Shown in pieces: positions 26,844 through 34,094 of a stretch of 64,000 nucleotides of DNA. Under the pieces are notes generated by a model that was not told the origin of the DNA, made no database searches, and saw nothing but the letters and a program-made list of their open reading frames with translations. The stretch is taken from NCBI GenBank assembly GCA_900609035.2, contig UXAT02000005.1, positions 1 to 64,000 on the forward strand, read 5' to 3'. The position numbers and the translations under genes are program-made. Positions within the stretch are counted from its first letter, which is position 1; every line of letters starts with the position of its first letter. The stretch comes from Candidatus Defluviicoccus seviourii (lineage in GTDB: Bacteria > Pseudomonadota > Alphaproteobacteria > Rhodospirillales > Defluviicoccaceae).

Positions 26844-28021
26844 GACGCTCTCGATTGCACGTCAAACAGCCGCCGGTATTCGTCGGCAGCAAAACGGTCG
26901 GTCATGCCGGCGATGTAGTCGGCGACGACACGGGCGGTTTCGGTCGTTGCCGGCGCACCGGCGCGGCGCCGCCATTCGGTCGGCAGGCAGCCGGGCTCGG
27001 CAACGAAAAGCTCGAACAGGTCCCGCACCAGGCGGCGGGCTTTGCTGGTCATGCGGTTGAGCTTGTAATGCCGATACATGTTGGCGCGCAGGAACGCCTT
27101 CAAGGCGGCATCGTTGCGCTGCATCTCCGGCGAGAAGCCGACTACCGGAGCCCCGGCCCGGCGGACCGCATCGGCTGAGCCGGGTGCGAGTGCGGCGAGA
27201 CGGGTGCGCGTCTCTGCCAGCAAGTCGTGCACCATGTGGCCGATCAGGCGCCGCACGGCTTCGTGAATGAGCCGCCCACGCTCGATGTTCGGCCAAGCCT
27301 GGTGCACCTCGTCGAATACGGGGCCGACGAGCGGGACATCCTTCAAGTCCGCGATCGTGAACAGCCCTGCACTCAAGCCGTCGTCGATGTCGTGGTTGTT
27401 GTAGGCGATGTCGTCCGCCAGTGCCGCGACTTGTGCTTCGGCGCTCGGATAGGTGTCGAGCTCCAGGTCGTGGGTGCGCACGTATTCGGCGATCGCCCAG
27501 GGCAGGGGGGTATTGGCGTCACCACCTGTCAACGGTCCGTTGTGTTTGACCAGCCCTTCGAGCGTTTCCCAGGTCAGGTTCAGGCCGTCGAAAGCGGCGT
27601 AGCGGCGTTCAAGCCGCGTGATCACGCGCAGGCTCTGGGCATTGTGATCGAACCCACCGTAAGGCGCCATCATCGCACTCAGCGCATCCTCGCCGGCATG
27701 GCCGAAGGGGGGATGACCGAGATCGTGCGCAAGCGCCAGGGCTTCCGCCAGGTCCTCATTCAGGTCGAGACCGCGGCAGATCGAGCGCGCGATCTGCGAC
27801 ACCTCGAGGCTGTGGGTCAGCCGGGTGCGAAAAAAATCACCCTCGTGATTGACGAACACTTGCGTCTTGTACTCGAGGCGGCGAAAGGCGGCCGAGTGGA
27901 TGATGCGATCGCGGTCCCGCTGGAAACAGGTCCGCGTCTTGCTCTCCGGCTCCGCATAGAGGCGGCCACGGCTCGAGGACGGCTGGCAAGCCCAGAGCGC
28001 TAAGTGCGCGTCGCGGTTCAT
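26840..28021 (-). CDS. dgt: dGTPase-like HD phosphohydrolase
   Basis: 393 residues. The HD-domain metal ligands are visible: [10 protein letters not shown] (His70), [14 protein letters not shown] (His99-Asp100, HD), and a later Asp in [12 protein letters not shown]. The enzyme removes triphosphate from dNTPs. The shorter proteobacterial type-2 form fits the length. ATG 28021 is chosen over 28066 because conserved residues begin there. It diverges from erpA across 156 bases. Confidence 0.95.
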   Translation of the reverse strand: MNRDAHLALWACQPSSSRGRLYAEPESKTRTCFQRDRDRIIHSAAFRRLEYKTQVFVNHEGDFFRTRLTHSLEVSQIARSICRGLDLNEDLAEALALAHDLGHPPFGHAGEDALSAMMAPYGGFDHNAQSLRVITRLERRYAAFDGLNLTWETLEGLVKHNGPLTGGDANTPLPWAIAEYVRTHDLELDTYPSAEAQVAALADDIAYNNHDIDDGLSAGLFTIADLKDVPLVGPVFDEVHQAWPNIERGRLIHEAVRRLIGHMVHDLLAETRTRLAALAPGSADAVRRAGAPVVGFSPEMQRNDAALKAFLRANMYRHYKLNRMTSKARRLVRDLFELFVAEPGCLPTEWRRRAGAPATTETARVVADYIAGMTDRFAADEYRRLFDVQSRAS

Positions 28022-28096
28022 AGTGTGCGAAGGTACCGACCCCAAGCTCGTTCGGCAATCAGCCATCCGCCGGTAGCGGAGAAACCAGCGGACGCT

Positions 28097-28126
28097 TTCA
28101 CAACGCCTTGTGGTGGGCTAAATATT
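28097..28126 (+). promoter_or_regulatory. Candidate sigma70-type promoter of erpA-xthA
   Basis: TTCACA (28097-28102) and AATATT (28121-28126) with an 18-base spacer, in the only AT-rich part of the dgt-erpA divergent region, about 50 bases before the erpA ATG. Confidence 0.3.
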
Positions 28127-28177
28127 GCATGGCGCTGGTAGCCATCAGTGGTGACCCAACGAGACAAGGAGCGGCCG

Positions 28178-28534
28178 ATGCCGATCGATGCAGGCACTGA
28201 GACGGCTGGAGAGATTCGGATCTCCGCCAAGGCGGCCGGGCGCATCGCGACCCTGGTTGCGAACGAGGGCGACCCGGCGCTCATGTTCCGGATCGCGGTG
28301 TCGGGCGGAGGATGTTCCGGTTTTCAGTATGGCTTCAGCCTCGACGACCAGTGCCGGGACGATGACCGCGTGTTCGAGAACGGCGGTGTCCGCGTGATCG
28401 TTGATGAGATGTCGCTGGAACTCATCCGCGGTTCCGAGATCGATTATGTCGATGAGCTGATCGGCGCCTACTTCGCGGTCAAGAACCCGAATGCGACCGC
28501 GACCTGTGGCTGCGGCAGCTCGTTTTCCGTTTAG
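28178..28534 (+). CDS. erpA: A-type iron-sulfur carrier ErpA
   Basis: 118 residues of the HesB/IscA family. The three cluster-ligand cysteines are Cys46 (GGCSGFQYGF), Cys110 and Cys112 (CGCGSSFSV at the very C-terminus). It delivers Fe-S clusters to apoproteins. AAGGAG lies 7 bases before ATG 28178; the frame is open upstream to 28148. The tail-less C-terminus and the adjacency to dgt and xthA favour ErpA over IscA or SufA. Confidence 0.95.
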   Translation: MPIDAGTETAGEIRISAKAAGRIATLVANEGDPALMFRIAVSGGGCSGFQYGFSLDDQCRDDDRVFENGGVRVIVDEMSLELIRGSEIDYVDELIGAYFAVKNPNATATCGCGSSFSV

Positions 28535-28552
28535 CGGCGGCGCACGCAACCC

Positions 28553-29368
28553 GTGTTGACCATCGCCAGTTGGAACGTCAACTCGATCAAGGTCCGTCTG
28601 CCGCACCTCTTGCAATGGCTGGCGAGCTTCCGCCCGGACATCGTTCTGCTGCAGGAAACGAAGGTCGTCGACGATGCTTTCCCGCGCTTAGAGATCGAGG
28701 ACTCGGGCTATAATGTCGCCGCCGCTGGTCAAAAGACCTACAACGGCGTGGCCGTGCTCTCCCGTCAGCCGATTGACGTGCTGGCGCGGTCGCTGCCCGG
28801 CGATGATAGCGATGAGCAGGCCCGCTACCTGGAAGTGTTCACGGCCGGCTTTCGGGTTGCCTCCCTCTACGTGCCGAACGGCAATCCCGTTGAAAGTGCG
28901 AAGTTCCCCTACAAGCTTGGCTGGCTGGAGCGCCTCTATCAGCATGCGCGAACCGTGCTGACGGGCGATGACCGGGTCGTGTTCGGCGGCGACTTCAACA
29001 TCGCGCCGGCCGCGAGTGACGTCTACGACCCCGAGGGCTGGAAGAACGACGCCCTGTGCCGGCCGGAATCCCGTGCCGGCTTGCGCAAGATCCTTTACTT
29101 GGGCCTGACCGACGCCTTGCGCGCCCGTGCTCCGGGTGTCACTGGCCCGTTTACCTGGTGGGACTATCGCCGCGGCGCCTTCGCCGCCGACGAGGGGCTG
29201 CGGATCGATCACCTGCTGCTGTCGCCGCAGGCGCTGGACCGGCTCGGCGAATGCGGTGTCGACCGGACACCCCGCGGCTGGGAGAAGCCGTCTGATCACG
29301 CACCTGCATGGTGCCGGTTCATTGACGACGACGTGGCCGCGTCGGACGGTACGCCAGCGGGCGCGTAA
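28553..29368 (+). CDS. xthA: Exodeoxyribonuclease III (AP endonuclease)
   Basis: 271 residues of the exonuclease-endonuclease-phosphatase fold. IASWNVNSIKVRLPHL, LLQETKV (metal Glu), YNGVAVLSR, GGDFNIAP, RIDHLLLS and the closing SDHAPAWCRF contain the metal and catalytic Asp/His residues. It repairs abasic sites. The start is GTG 28553 (TTG 28556 is next), 18 bases after erpA, so co-transcribed. Confidence 0.95.
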   Translation: MLTIASWNVNSIKVRLPHLLQWLASFRPDIVLLQETKVVDDAFPRLEIEDSGYNVAAAGQKTYNGVAVLSRQPIDVLARSLPGDDSDEQARYLEVFTAGFRVASLYVPNGNPVESAKFPYKLGWLERLYQHARTVLTGDDRVVFGGDFNIAPAASDVYDPEGWKNDALCRPESRAGLRKILYLGLTDALRARAPGVTGPFTWWDYRRGAFAADEGLRIDHLLLSPQALDRLGECGVDRTPRGWEKPSDHAPAWCRFIDDDVAASDGTPAGA

Positions 29369-29392
29369 GCGCGCCGCCAGCGCCGCTTGTCC

Positions 29393-29974
29393 TCAAGGCT
29401 TGATCGAGGCGGGCAGGCGGGTTGCCCGATCGGTGCGTGCGCCGGCCAGTTGCTCCGGCGTCAGGCCTTTGACGTTCTTGAGATTGGCGCCGCGCAGGTC
29501 GGCTTCCGTCAGATCGGCATGTTTCATGTCGGCGCCGTGAAGGTCGGCATTGTGGAGATCCGCCTCGCGCAGCACCGCTCCGCGCAGATCGGCCCGGTGC
29601 AGATCGGCTTCATGCAGGTCCGCATACTGCAGGTCGGCACCCTTCAGATTGGCGTGGTGCAGGTCGGCACGATGGAGATCGGCGCCGTCGAGCTCGGCCG
29701 CCGGCAGCGCCACCCGATGCAGATCGGCGCGATGCAGGTCGGCATCAGCCAGGAGCGCGCCCGGAAGGTTCCGCCCGTGCAGATCGCTGCCGTGCAGGTC
29801 GGCCCGCTTGCCCATTTCCCATCCCGAGGCGACCCAGGTCCGATGCTTCTCCAGCACCGAGCCAAGCTCGGCAGCGGAGATCACGTCCTTGCCCGCCGGT
29901 TGCGCTGCGTTCCCGGAAGCTTCGGTGCCGGTGGGCCGGCTCGGCTGCCGGCCATGTCCGCTTGGTCCTTGCAT
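29393..29974 (-). CDS. Pentapeptide-repeat protein
   Basis: 193 residues. After a Gly/Pro-rich N-terminus (1-30) and a short helical stretch (KDVISAAELGSVLEKHRTWVASG), about 20 consecutive A(D/N)LxxADLxx-type repeats fill about 55-165, predicting a right-handed quadrilateral beta-helix. The repeat has an unusually high share of His (ADLHRADLH). Similar proteins include DNA-mimic gyrase protectors and many of unknown role; sequence does not tell which. ATG 29974 has GGGAG about 6 bases upstream. Convergent with xthA. Confidence 0.9.
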   Translation of the reverse strand: MQGPSGHGRQPSRPTGTEASGNAAQPAGKDVISAAELGSVLEKHRTWVASGWEMGKRADLHGSDLHGRNLPGALLADADLHRADLHRVALPAAELDGADLHRADLHHANLKGADLQYADLHEADLHRADLRGAVLREADLHNADLHGADMKHADLTEADLRGANLKNVKGLTPEQLAGARTDRATRLPASIKP

Positions 29975-30589
29975 CACCACTCCCACTGCCGTGCACGTCT
30001 TTTTCTGGCCCCACCACTATCATTTTAGCCCCCTTTGAGGCGCGCCGATACCTCCCTGTTCGCCGGTGTTGCGCACTCATGAAGGGGCGGCCAGCGGCTC
30101 TTGCCCGGAGCGGGACCGGTGCTCGTTGCCGCTGGTCTGCAGGCCAATACCGCACGTCGTTACATTATGGCAACACCGGCGGCGCAAACCATCGATCTGT
30201 GCGCGATAGGCGAGTGGGCGCCCTGGCAGGCGGCAGGAAGGCTTTGCCAAGGAAGGACAAACATGCTATTCGCCAAGGACTTTGTGGCGTCGAGAGCTGC
30301 ACGCAATCGGGCAGGTTCGCCAACGCAGTGATGGTTGTCACGAGGAGGCAGTGCGGATTGCATTGCGGGTTTCCAATCTGAGGCAGGGATCGTCTGACGC
30401 ATTCCAATCCACAGTCGCTCGTCGAGCAGCGCTTGATACAGGGGTATGGCGAAACGGTCGTGTGGGGCTCTCGATGCAACTTACTCGAGATTTGCTGTAC
30501 CCGAACTCGGTACGGAAATCGGCCCGATAAGGCTCTGACAGCGTGCAGTCACCGTTCGTGATGTGGATGGGTGTAGGGAGCATGGTAAG
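29975..30589. other. Long intergenic region before the OmpA-like lipoprotein
   Basis: 615 bases. The open frames in it are short, lack family resemblance and contradict each other in strand; composition is slightly AT-richer than its flanks. It must contain promoters for the pentapeptide gene and for the lipoprotein gene. I see no tRNA, repeat or clear -35/-10 pair. Confidence 0.5.
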
Positions 30590-31441
30590 ATGAATAGAAT
30601 TGGTTTTGTTGTGGCGGGCGCGGCTGTCGTAGCCCTGACCGCTTGCTCAGGATTTAAGTATCAAAGCGTGGCCAAAGACCCGCCGGCCAGCGGTGCTTTC
30701 AACCAGGGCCTGCAGAAGGGCTACTTGGCTCAGTCGAAGAGCGAGTTCCAGCAGGGCGACTATATCGACTCTGATTTCTTCGCGGACCGTGCGCGGGCCG
30801 CGGGGAAGGGGCAGCCGCTGCCGCCGACCGAGATCGGTGCCCGCAAGCTGCCGGCCGACAAGGTCGGCGACCTCACCGCCGCGCGCGGCAAGCTGATGGC
30901 GGCGCTCGGTGCTGGTGCGGCGACGAAGAACCCGGCGGCGGCCGCCGAAGCGCAAGTGATGTTCAACTGCTGGATGGAACAACAGGAAGAAAACTTCCAG
31001 CCGAAGGACATCGAGGCCTGCAAGAAGGGGTTCGAGGACGCGATGGCGAAGCTTGACGACAAGCCGGCCGCCGCGAAGCCGACGCCGCCGATGGCGACAC
31101 CGGATCGGTTCTTGGTCTTCTTTGATTGGGACAAGTATAACATCAATGCCAAGGCCAAGGAGACGATCGGTACGGCCTCTGGCACTGCAAAGAAGGCCGC
31201 CGGCAGCAAGGTCAAAGTGATCGGTCACACCGATACCTCTGGGCCTGCGGATTATAACCTTAAGCTCTCACAGCGTCGCGCCGATGCGGTGAAGAAGACG
31301 CTCGTCGGCCAGGCCATTCCGGCAGGTTCAATTGCCACTGAGGCACGTGGTGAGCGCGACTTGCTGGTGCCGACCAAGGACGGCGTGCGCGAGGCGCAGA
31401 ACCGCCGTGCGGAAATCATTCTGACGAAGCCGGGCATGTAA
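30590..31441 (+). CDS. OmpA family lipoprotein (Pal-like C-terminus)
   Basis: 283 residues. The N-terminus is a lipoprotein signal peptide with lipobox LTAC (Cys19). Residues about 165-283 are an OmpA/Pal peptidoglycan-binding domain: FDWDKYNIN, GHTDTSGPADYN, LSQRRADAVKKTL and QNRRAEI, with the Asp and Arg that bind diaminopimelate in this family. The middle (30-160) is soluble and unassigned. ATG 30590 has GGGAG 9 bases upstream. It likely anchors the outer membrane to peptidoglycan. Confidence 0.94.
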   Translation: MNRIGFVVAGAAVVALTACSGFKYQSVAKDPPASGAFNQGLQKGYLAQSKSEFQQGDYIDSDFFADRARAAGKGQPLPPTEIGARKLPADKVGDLTAARGKLMAALGAGAATKNPAAAAEAQVMFNCWMEQQEENFQPKDIEACKKGFEDAMAKLDDKPAAAKPTPPMATPDRFLVFFDWDKYNINAKAKETIGTASGTAKKAAGSKVKVIGHTDTSGPADYNLKLSQRRADAVKKTLVGQAIPAGSIATEARGERDLLVPTKDGVREAQNRRAEIILTKPGM

Positions 31442-31473
31442 TTCCCAGGCAACGCACAGACTAAGTCGTGGAA

Positions 31474-31501
31474 GGGCGCTGCCTTGGCAGCGCCCTTTTT
31501 C
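31474..31501 (+). terminator. Rho-independent terminator of the OmpA-like gene
   Basis: A perfect 10-bp stem GGGCGCTGCC / GGCAGCGCCC with a 2-base (or, after fraying, 4-base) loop is followed by TTTTT, 32 bases after the stop codon. Confidence 0.92.
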
Positions 31502-31786
31502 TATGCCCAGGCGTTATGCGAAGTATGGCGCGGCTCGAGGAAGCCTCGCCAGCCCTGTGCCACCTGCCGGCGCTTCTGCACCATCTTGCTACGCCCCGGC
31601 AGTGCAACGCTGTGCTGCGTGTCGCGGCCTTGCGCGGGATGCCAGCCGCTGGCGGATCGATCCTTGCGAAAGCGCACCGGCTGCAGCTTGAAGAGGCGCC
31701 GCCTGCCAAGGACGGCGGGTCGGCTGGTGGGCAGGCGAAAGCGATCTCTGCCTAACCGCTTGCGCTGATTTCGTTATGGAATCCAT

Positions 31787-31878
31787 TGGCGGATGGGGTG
31801 GGATTCGAACCCACGAGACCCCTCACAGGGCCTGCCGGTTTTCAAGACCGGTGCCTTCAACCGCTCGGCCACCCATCC
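31787..31878 (-). tRNA. tRNA-Ser (anticodon TGA)
   Basis: 92 bases on the minus strand. Acceptor arms GGATGGG / CCCATCC pair perfectly, the discriminator is G and the CCA end is encoded. The D-arm has GGCCGAGCGG, the anticodon stem CCGGT / ACCGG holds loop CTTGAAA with anticodon TGA at 31842-31844, a long variable arm follows as in all class II serine tRNAs, and the T-arm has GGTTCGAATCC. Confidence 0.97.
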
Positions 31879-31952
31879 GGCTTGTGATATCAGCGCGTTA
31901 GCAAATCAGCAGCGGCGCCGGTTCACAGCTTGGTTCACACATATTCGCGGCT

Positions 31953-32090
31953 CTATGTACTCAGTTTGATCGCGGGGGCAAACGCCTTTTCGACCTGCTC
32001 GGCGGCGTTGCGGTCGATACTCGGCAGCAGGTGCGAATAGAAGCCCATGGTCCTGGCAATGGTGCTGTTCTGCGCAGGCGCTCCGGTGAC
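31953..32090 (-). pseudogene. C-terminal remnant of a tyrosine recombinase/integrase
   Basis: The last ~40 codons of a minus-strand frame read STIARTMGFYSHLLPSIDRN, then AAEQVEKAF. This matches the closing part of phage-type integrases, where the nucleophile Tyr lies in T-x-x-x-YSHLLP and is followed by a helix with AAE. The core domain with the other Arg/His residues is not recognisable upstream, although the frame stays open to 32450. It lies 75 bases from the 5' end of tRNA-Ser. I read it as the scar of an integrated element. Confidence 0.6.
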
Positions 32091-32288
32091 CGCCAATGCT
32101 GTTGCCGAAGCGATCATCATCAGTATACCCTGAGCAAGGTCGACGTTGGCCGCCGCAATCGCAGCACCTGAGCATGCGTGCTTGAGGGCGAACTGCGCAC
32201 CGGAGGTCGCAAGGGGGTTCGCGACCGCAACCGCCCTCATCGGCTCGCGGGCCCGCCATGTCTGGTGGAAGAAAACAAGGAGCGTCAC

Positions 32289-33992
32289 ATGAGTGTCGAG
32301 CTTGCCATCCAAGGCACTAGCCGCTCCACGGCTAGTTCGCCCCCGGCGGATCGTCCATCGAATCCGCCAAGGAGACTTCTGTACGGCACAGCACTGGCCG
32401 CAAAGATCGCTCTGATCTGCGCGGCGCTCTTCGGCCCTGCACTGGCGCAAGCGCAGGAGTCGGCGGCTAAACCGAACATTCTTGTCATCTTCGGAGACGA
32501 TGTCGGTCAGTCAAACCTCAGCGCCTATACGCATGGTCTGGTCGGTTACAAGACGCCGAACATCGACCGCATTGCCTCAGAAGGCATGATGTTCACCGAC
32601 TACTATGCCGAGAACAGTTGTACCGCGGGCCGCGCAACCTTCATCACGGGACAATCCGCGTTCCGGACCGGCCTGACGAAGGTCGGGGTGCCGGGCGCTC
32701 CGGTCGGTCTCCAGGATCGTGACATCACCATTGCGCAGGCGCTCAAGCCGATCGGCTATGCCACCGGTCAGTTTGGCAAGAACCACCTGGGCGACCAGGA
32801 CCGCTTCTTGCCAACGAACCACGGCTTCGACGAGTTCTTCGGCAATCTCTACCACCTGAACGCCGAGGAGGAGCCGGAACGTCCGTACTGGATGAGCAAC
32901 AACCCCGCGTTCATTAAGTCCTACAACCCGCGTGGCGTGATCAAGTCGTCGGCTGACGGCAAGATCGAGGACACCGGCCCGCTCAACACGAAGCGTATGC
33001 AAACGATCGACGACGAGACCACCTCGGCGGCGATCGATTTCATGACACGCCAAGTTAAAGCGCAACGTCCGTTCTTTACGTGGATGAACTTTACCCGGAT
33101 GCACATCTTCACCCATGTCCGGGAGTCGTACCGCGGAAAGGGCGGCCTGGGTCCGCGGGGTAACGAATACGCCGACGGCATGTGGGAGATGGACCAAAAC
33201 GTCGGCAAGCTGCTGAAGTCCCTGGATGACCTCGGAATCGCGAATAACACTATCGTGGTCTTCACCACCGACAATGGGCCGAACTTCTTCACCTGGCCCG
33301 ACGCCGCCAATTCGCCGTTCCGCAGCGAGAAGGACTCGAACTGGGAAGGCGCATTCCGCGTGCCTGCCATTGTGCGCTGGCCTGGCCACATCAAGCCAGG
33401 GTCGGTCACCAACGGAATGTTCTCGGGCCTCGACTGGTTCCCGACGCTCATGGCCGCGGCCGGGGACACCACCATCAAGGACCGCTTGCTGCAGGGCACT
33501 CAGGTCGGGAACAAGACCTTCAAGGTGCACCTGGACGGCTACAACCAACTGCCCCTGCTGACCGGCCAGACCGAGCAGTCTGCGCGAGAGGAGTACTACT
33601 ACTTCGACGACGACGGCGAGCCCGTGGCGATGCGCTACGACGTCACCTTGCCCGGCGCCACCGCACCGACGGCCTGGAAGATCGTCTTCTGCGAGCAGCG
33701 CGCGCCCGGAGGCTTCGAGATCTGGCGAGAGCCGTTCACGTGCCTGCGCACACCCAAGATATTCAACCTGCGCATGGACCCCTACGAGCGCGGTCCCATT
33801 GGTCCCACCACGACCTACGACAGTTGGAACGTGGATAACGTCTACCTGATCTTCGAGGGCATTCGACGAGCGACGGCATTCCTGAACACGTTCGTTGAAT
33901 ATCCGCCGAGCCAGTTGCCGGCTTCATTCTCGATCGACCAGGCGGTCGAGAAGCTCAAGATGGAACTGCAAAAGCAGCAGGAAAAGAAGTAG
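32289..33992 (+). CDS. Secreted type I sulfatase (arylsulfatase family)
   Basis: 567 residues. A long N-terminal leader (TALAAKIALICAALFGPALAQAQ, about 34-56) exports it to the periplasm. The alkaline phosphatase-like fold is plain: NILVIFGDDVG with metal Asp70 and Asp71, CTAGR (111-115) at the formylglycine site, GKNHLGD, and FTTDNGPN. The modified residue would be Cys111; the motif has Ala where most family members have Pro. ATG 32289 has AAGGAG 8 bases upstream. Substrate unknown. It is the first gene of the 32-43 kb block; a hairpin separates it from the next gene. Confidence 0.93.
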   Translation: MSVELAIQGTSRSTASSPPADRPSNPPRRLLYGTALAAKIALICAALFGPALAQAQESAAKPNILVIFGDDVGQSNLSAYTHGLVGYKTPNIDRIASEGMMFTDYYAENSCTAGRATFITGQSAFRTGLTKVGVPGAPVGLQDRDITIAQALKPIGYATGQFGKNHLGDQDRFLPTNHGFDEFFGNLYHLNAEEEPERPYWMSNNPAFIKSYNPRGVIKSSADGKIEDTGPLNTKRMQTIDDETTSAAIDFMTRQVKAQRPFFTWMNFTRMHIFTHVRESYRGKGGLGPRGNEYADGMWEMDQNVGKLLKSLDDLGIANNTIVVFTTDNGPNFFTWPDAANSPFRSEKDSNWEGAFRVPAIVRWPGHIKPGSVTNGMFSGLDWFPTLMAAAGDTTIKDRLLQGTQVGNKTFKVHLDGYNQLPLLTGQTEQSAREEYYYFDDDGEPVAMRYDVTLPGATAPTAWKIVFCEQRAPGGFEIWREPFTCLRTPKIFNLRMDPYERGPIGPTTTYDSWNVDNVYLIFEGIRRATAFLNTFVEYPPSQLPASFSIDQAVEKLKMELQKQQEKK

Positions 33993-34018
33993 GCGTCGTC
34001 GCATTTATCATAAGAACT

Positions 34019-34044
34019 CGCCGGCCGCAGTGGAGCGGCCGGCG
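34019..34044. repeat. GC-rich hairpin between sulfatase and fusion gene
   Basis: CGCCGGCCGC (34019-34028) and GCGGCCGGCG (34035-34044) form a perfect 10-bp stem with a 6-base loop. There is no T-run; it may attenuate transcription or protect the sulfatase mRNA. Confidence 0.6.
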
Positions 34045-34094
34045 ACACGTTCCAAATACCAGCGATTGAAGCCAAATAAGAGTCTGGCCTCCAC

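Noticed and set aside
31502..31786. Overlapping small plus-strand frames between the OmpA terminator and tRNA-Ser
   Set aside because: They lie in three frames at once, have biased Cys/Arg/Leu content and no start signals.
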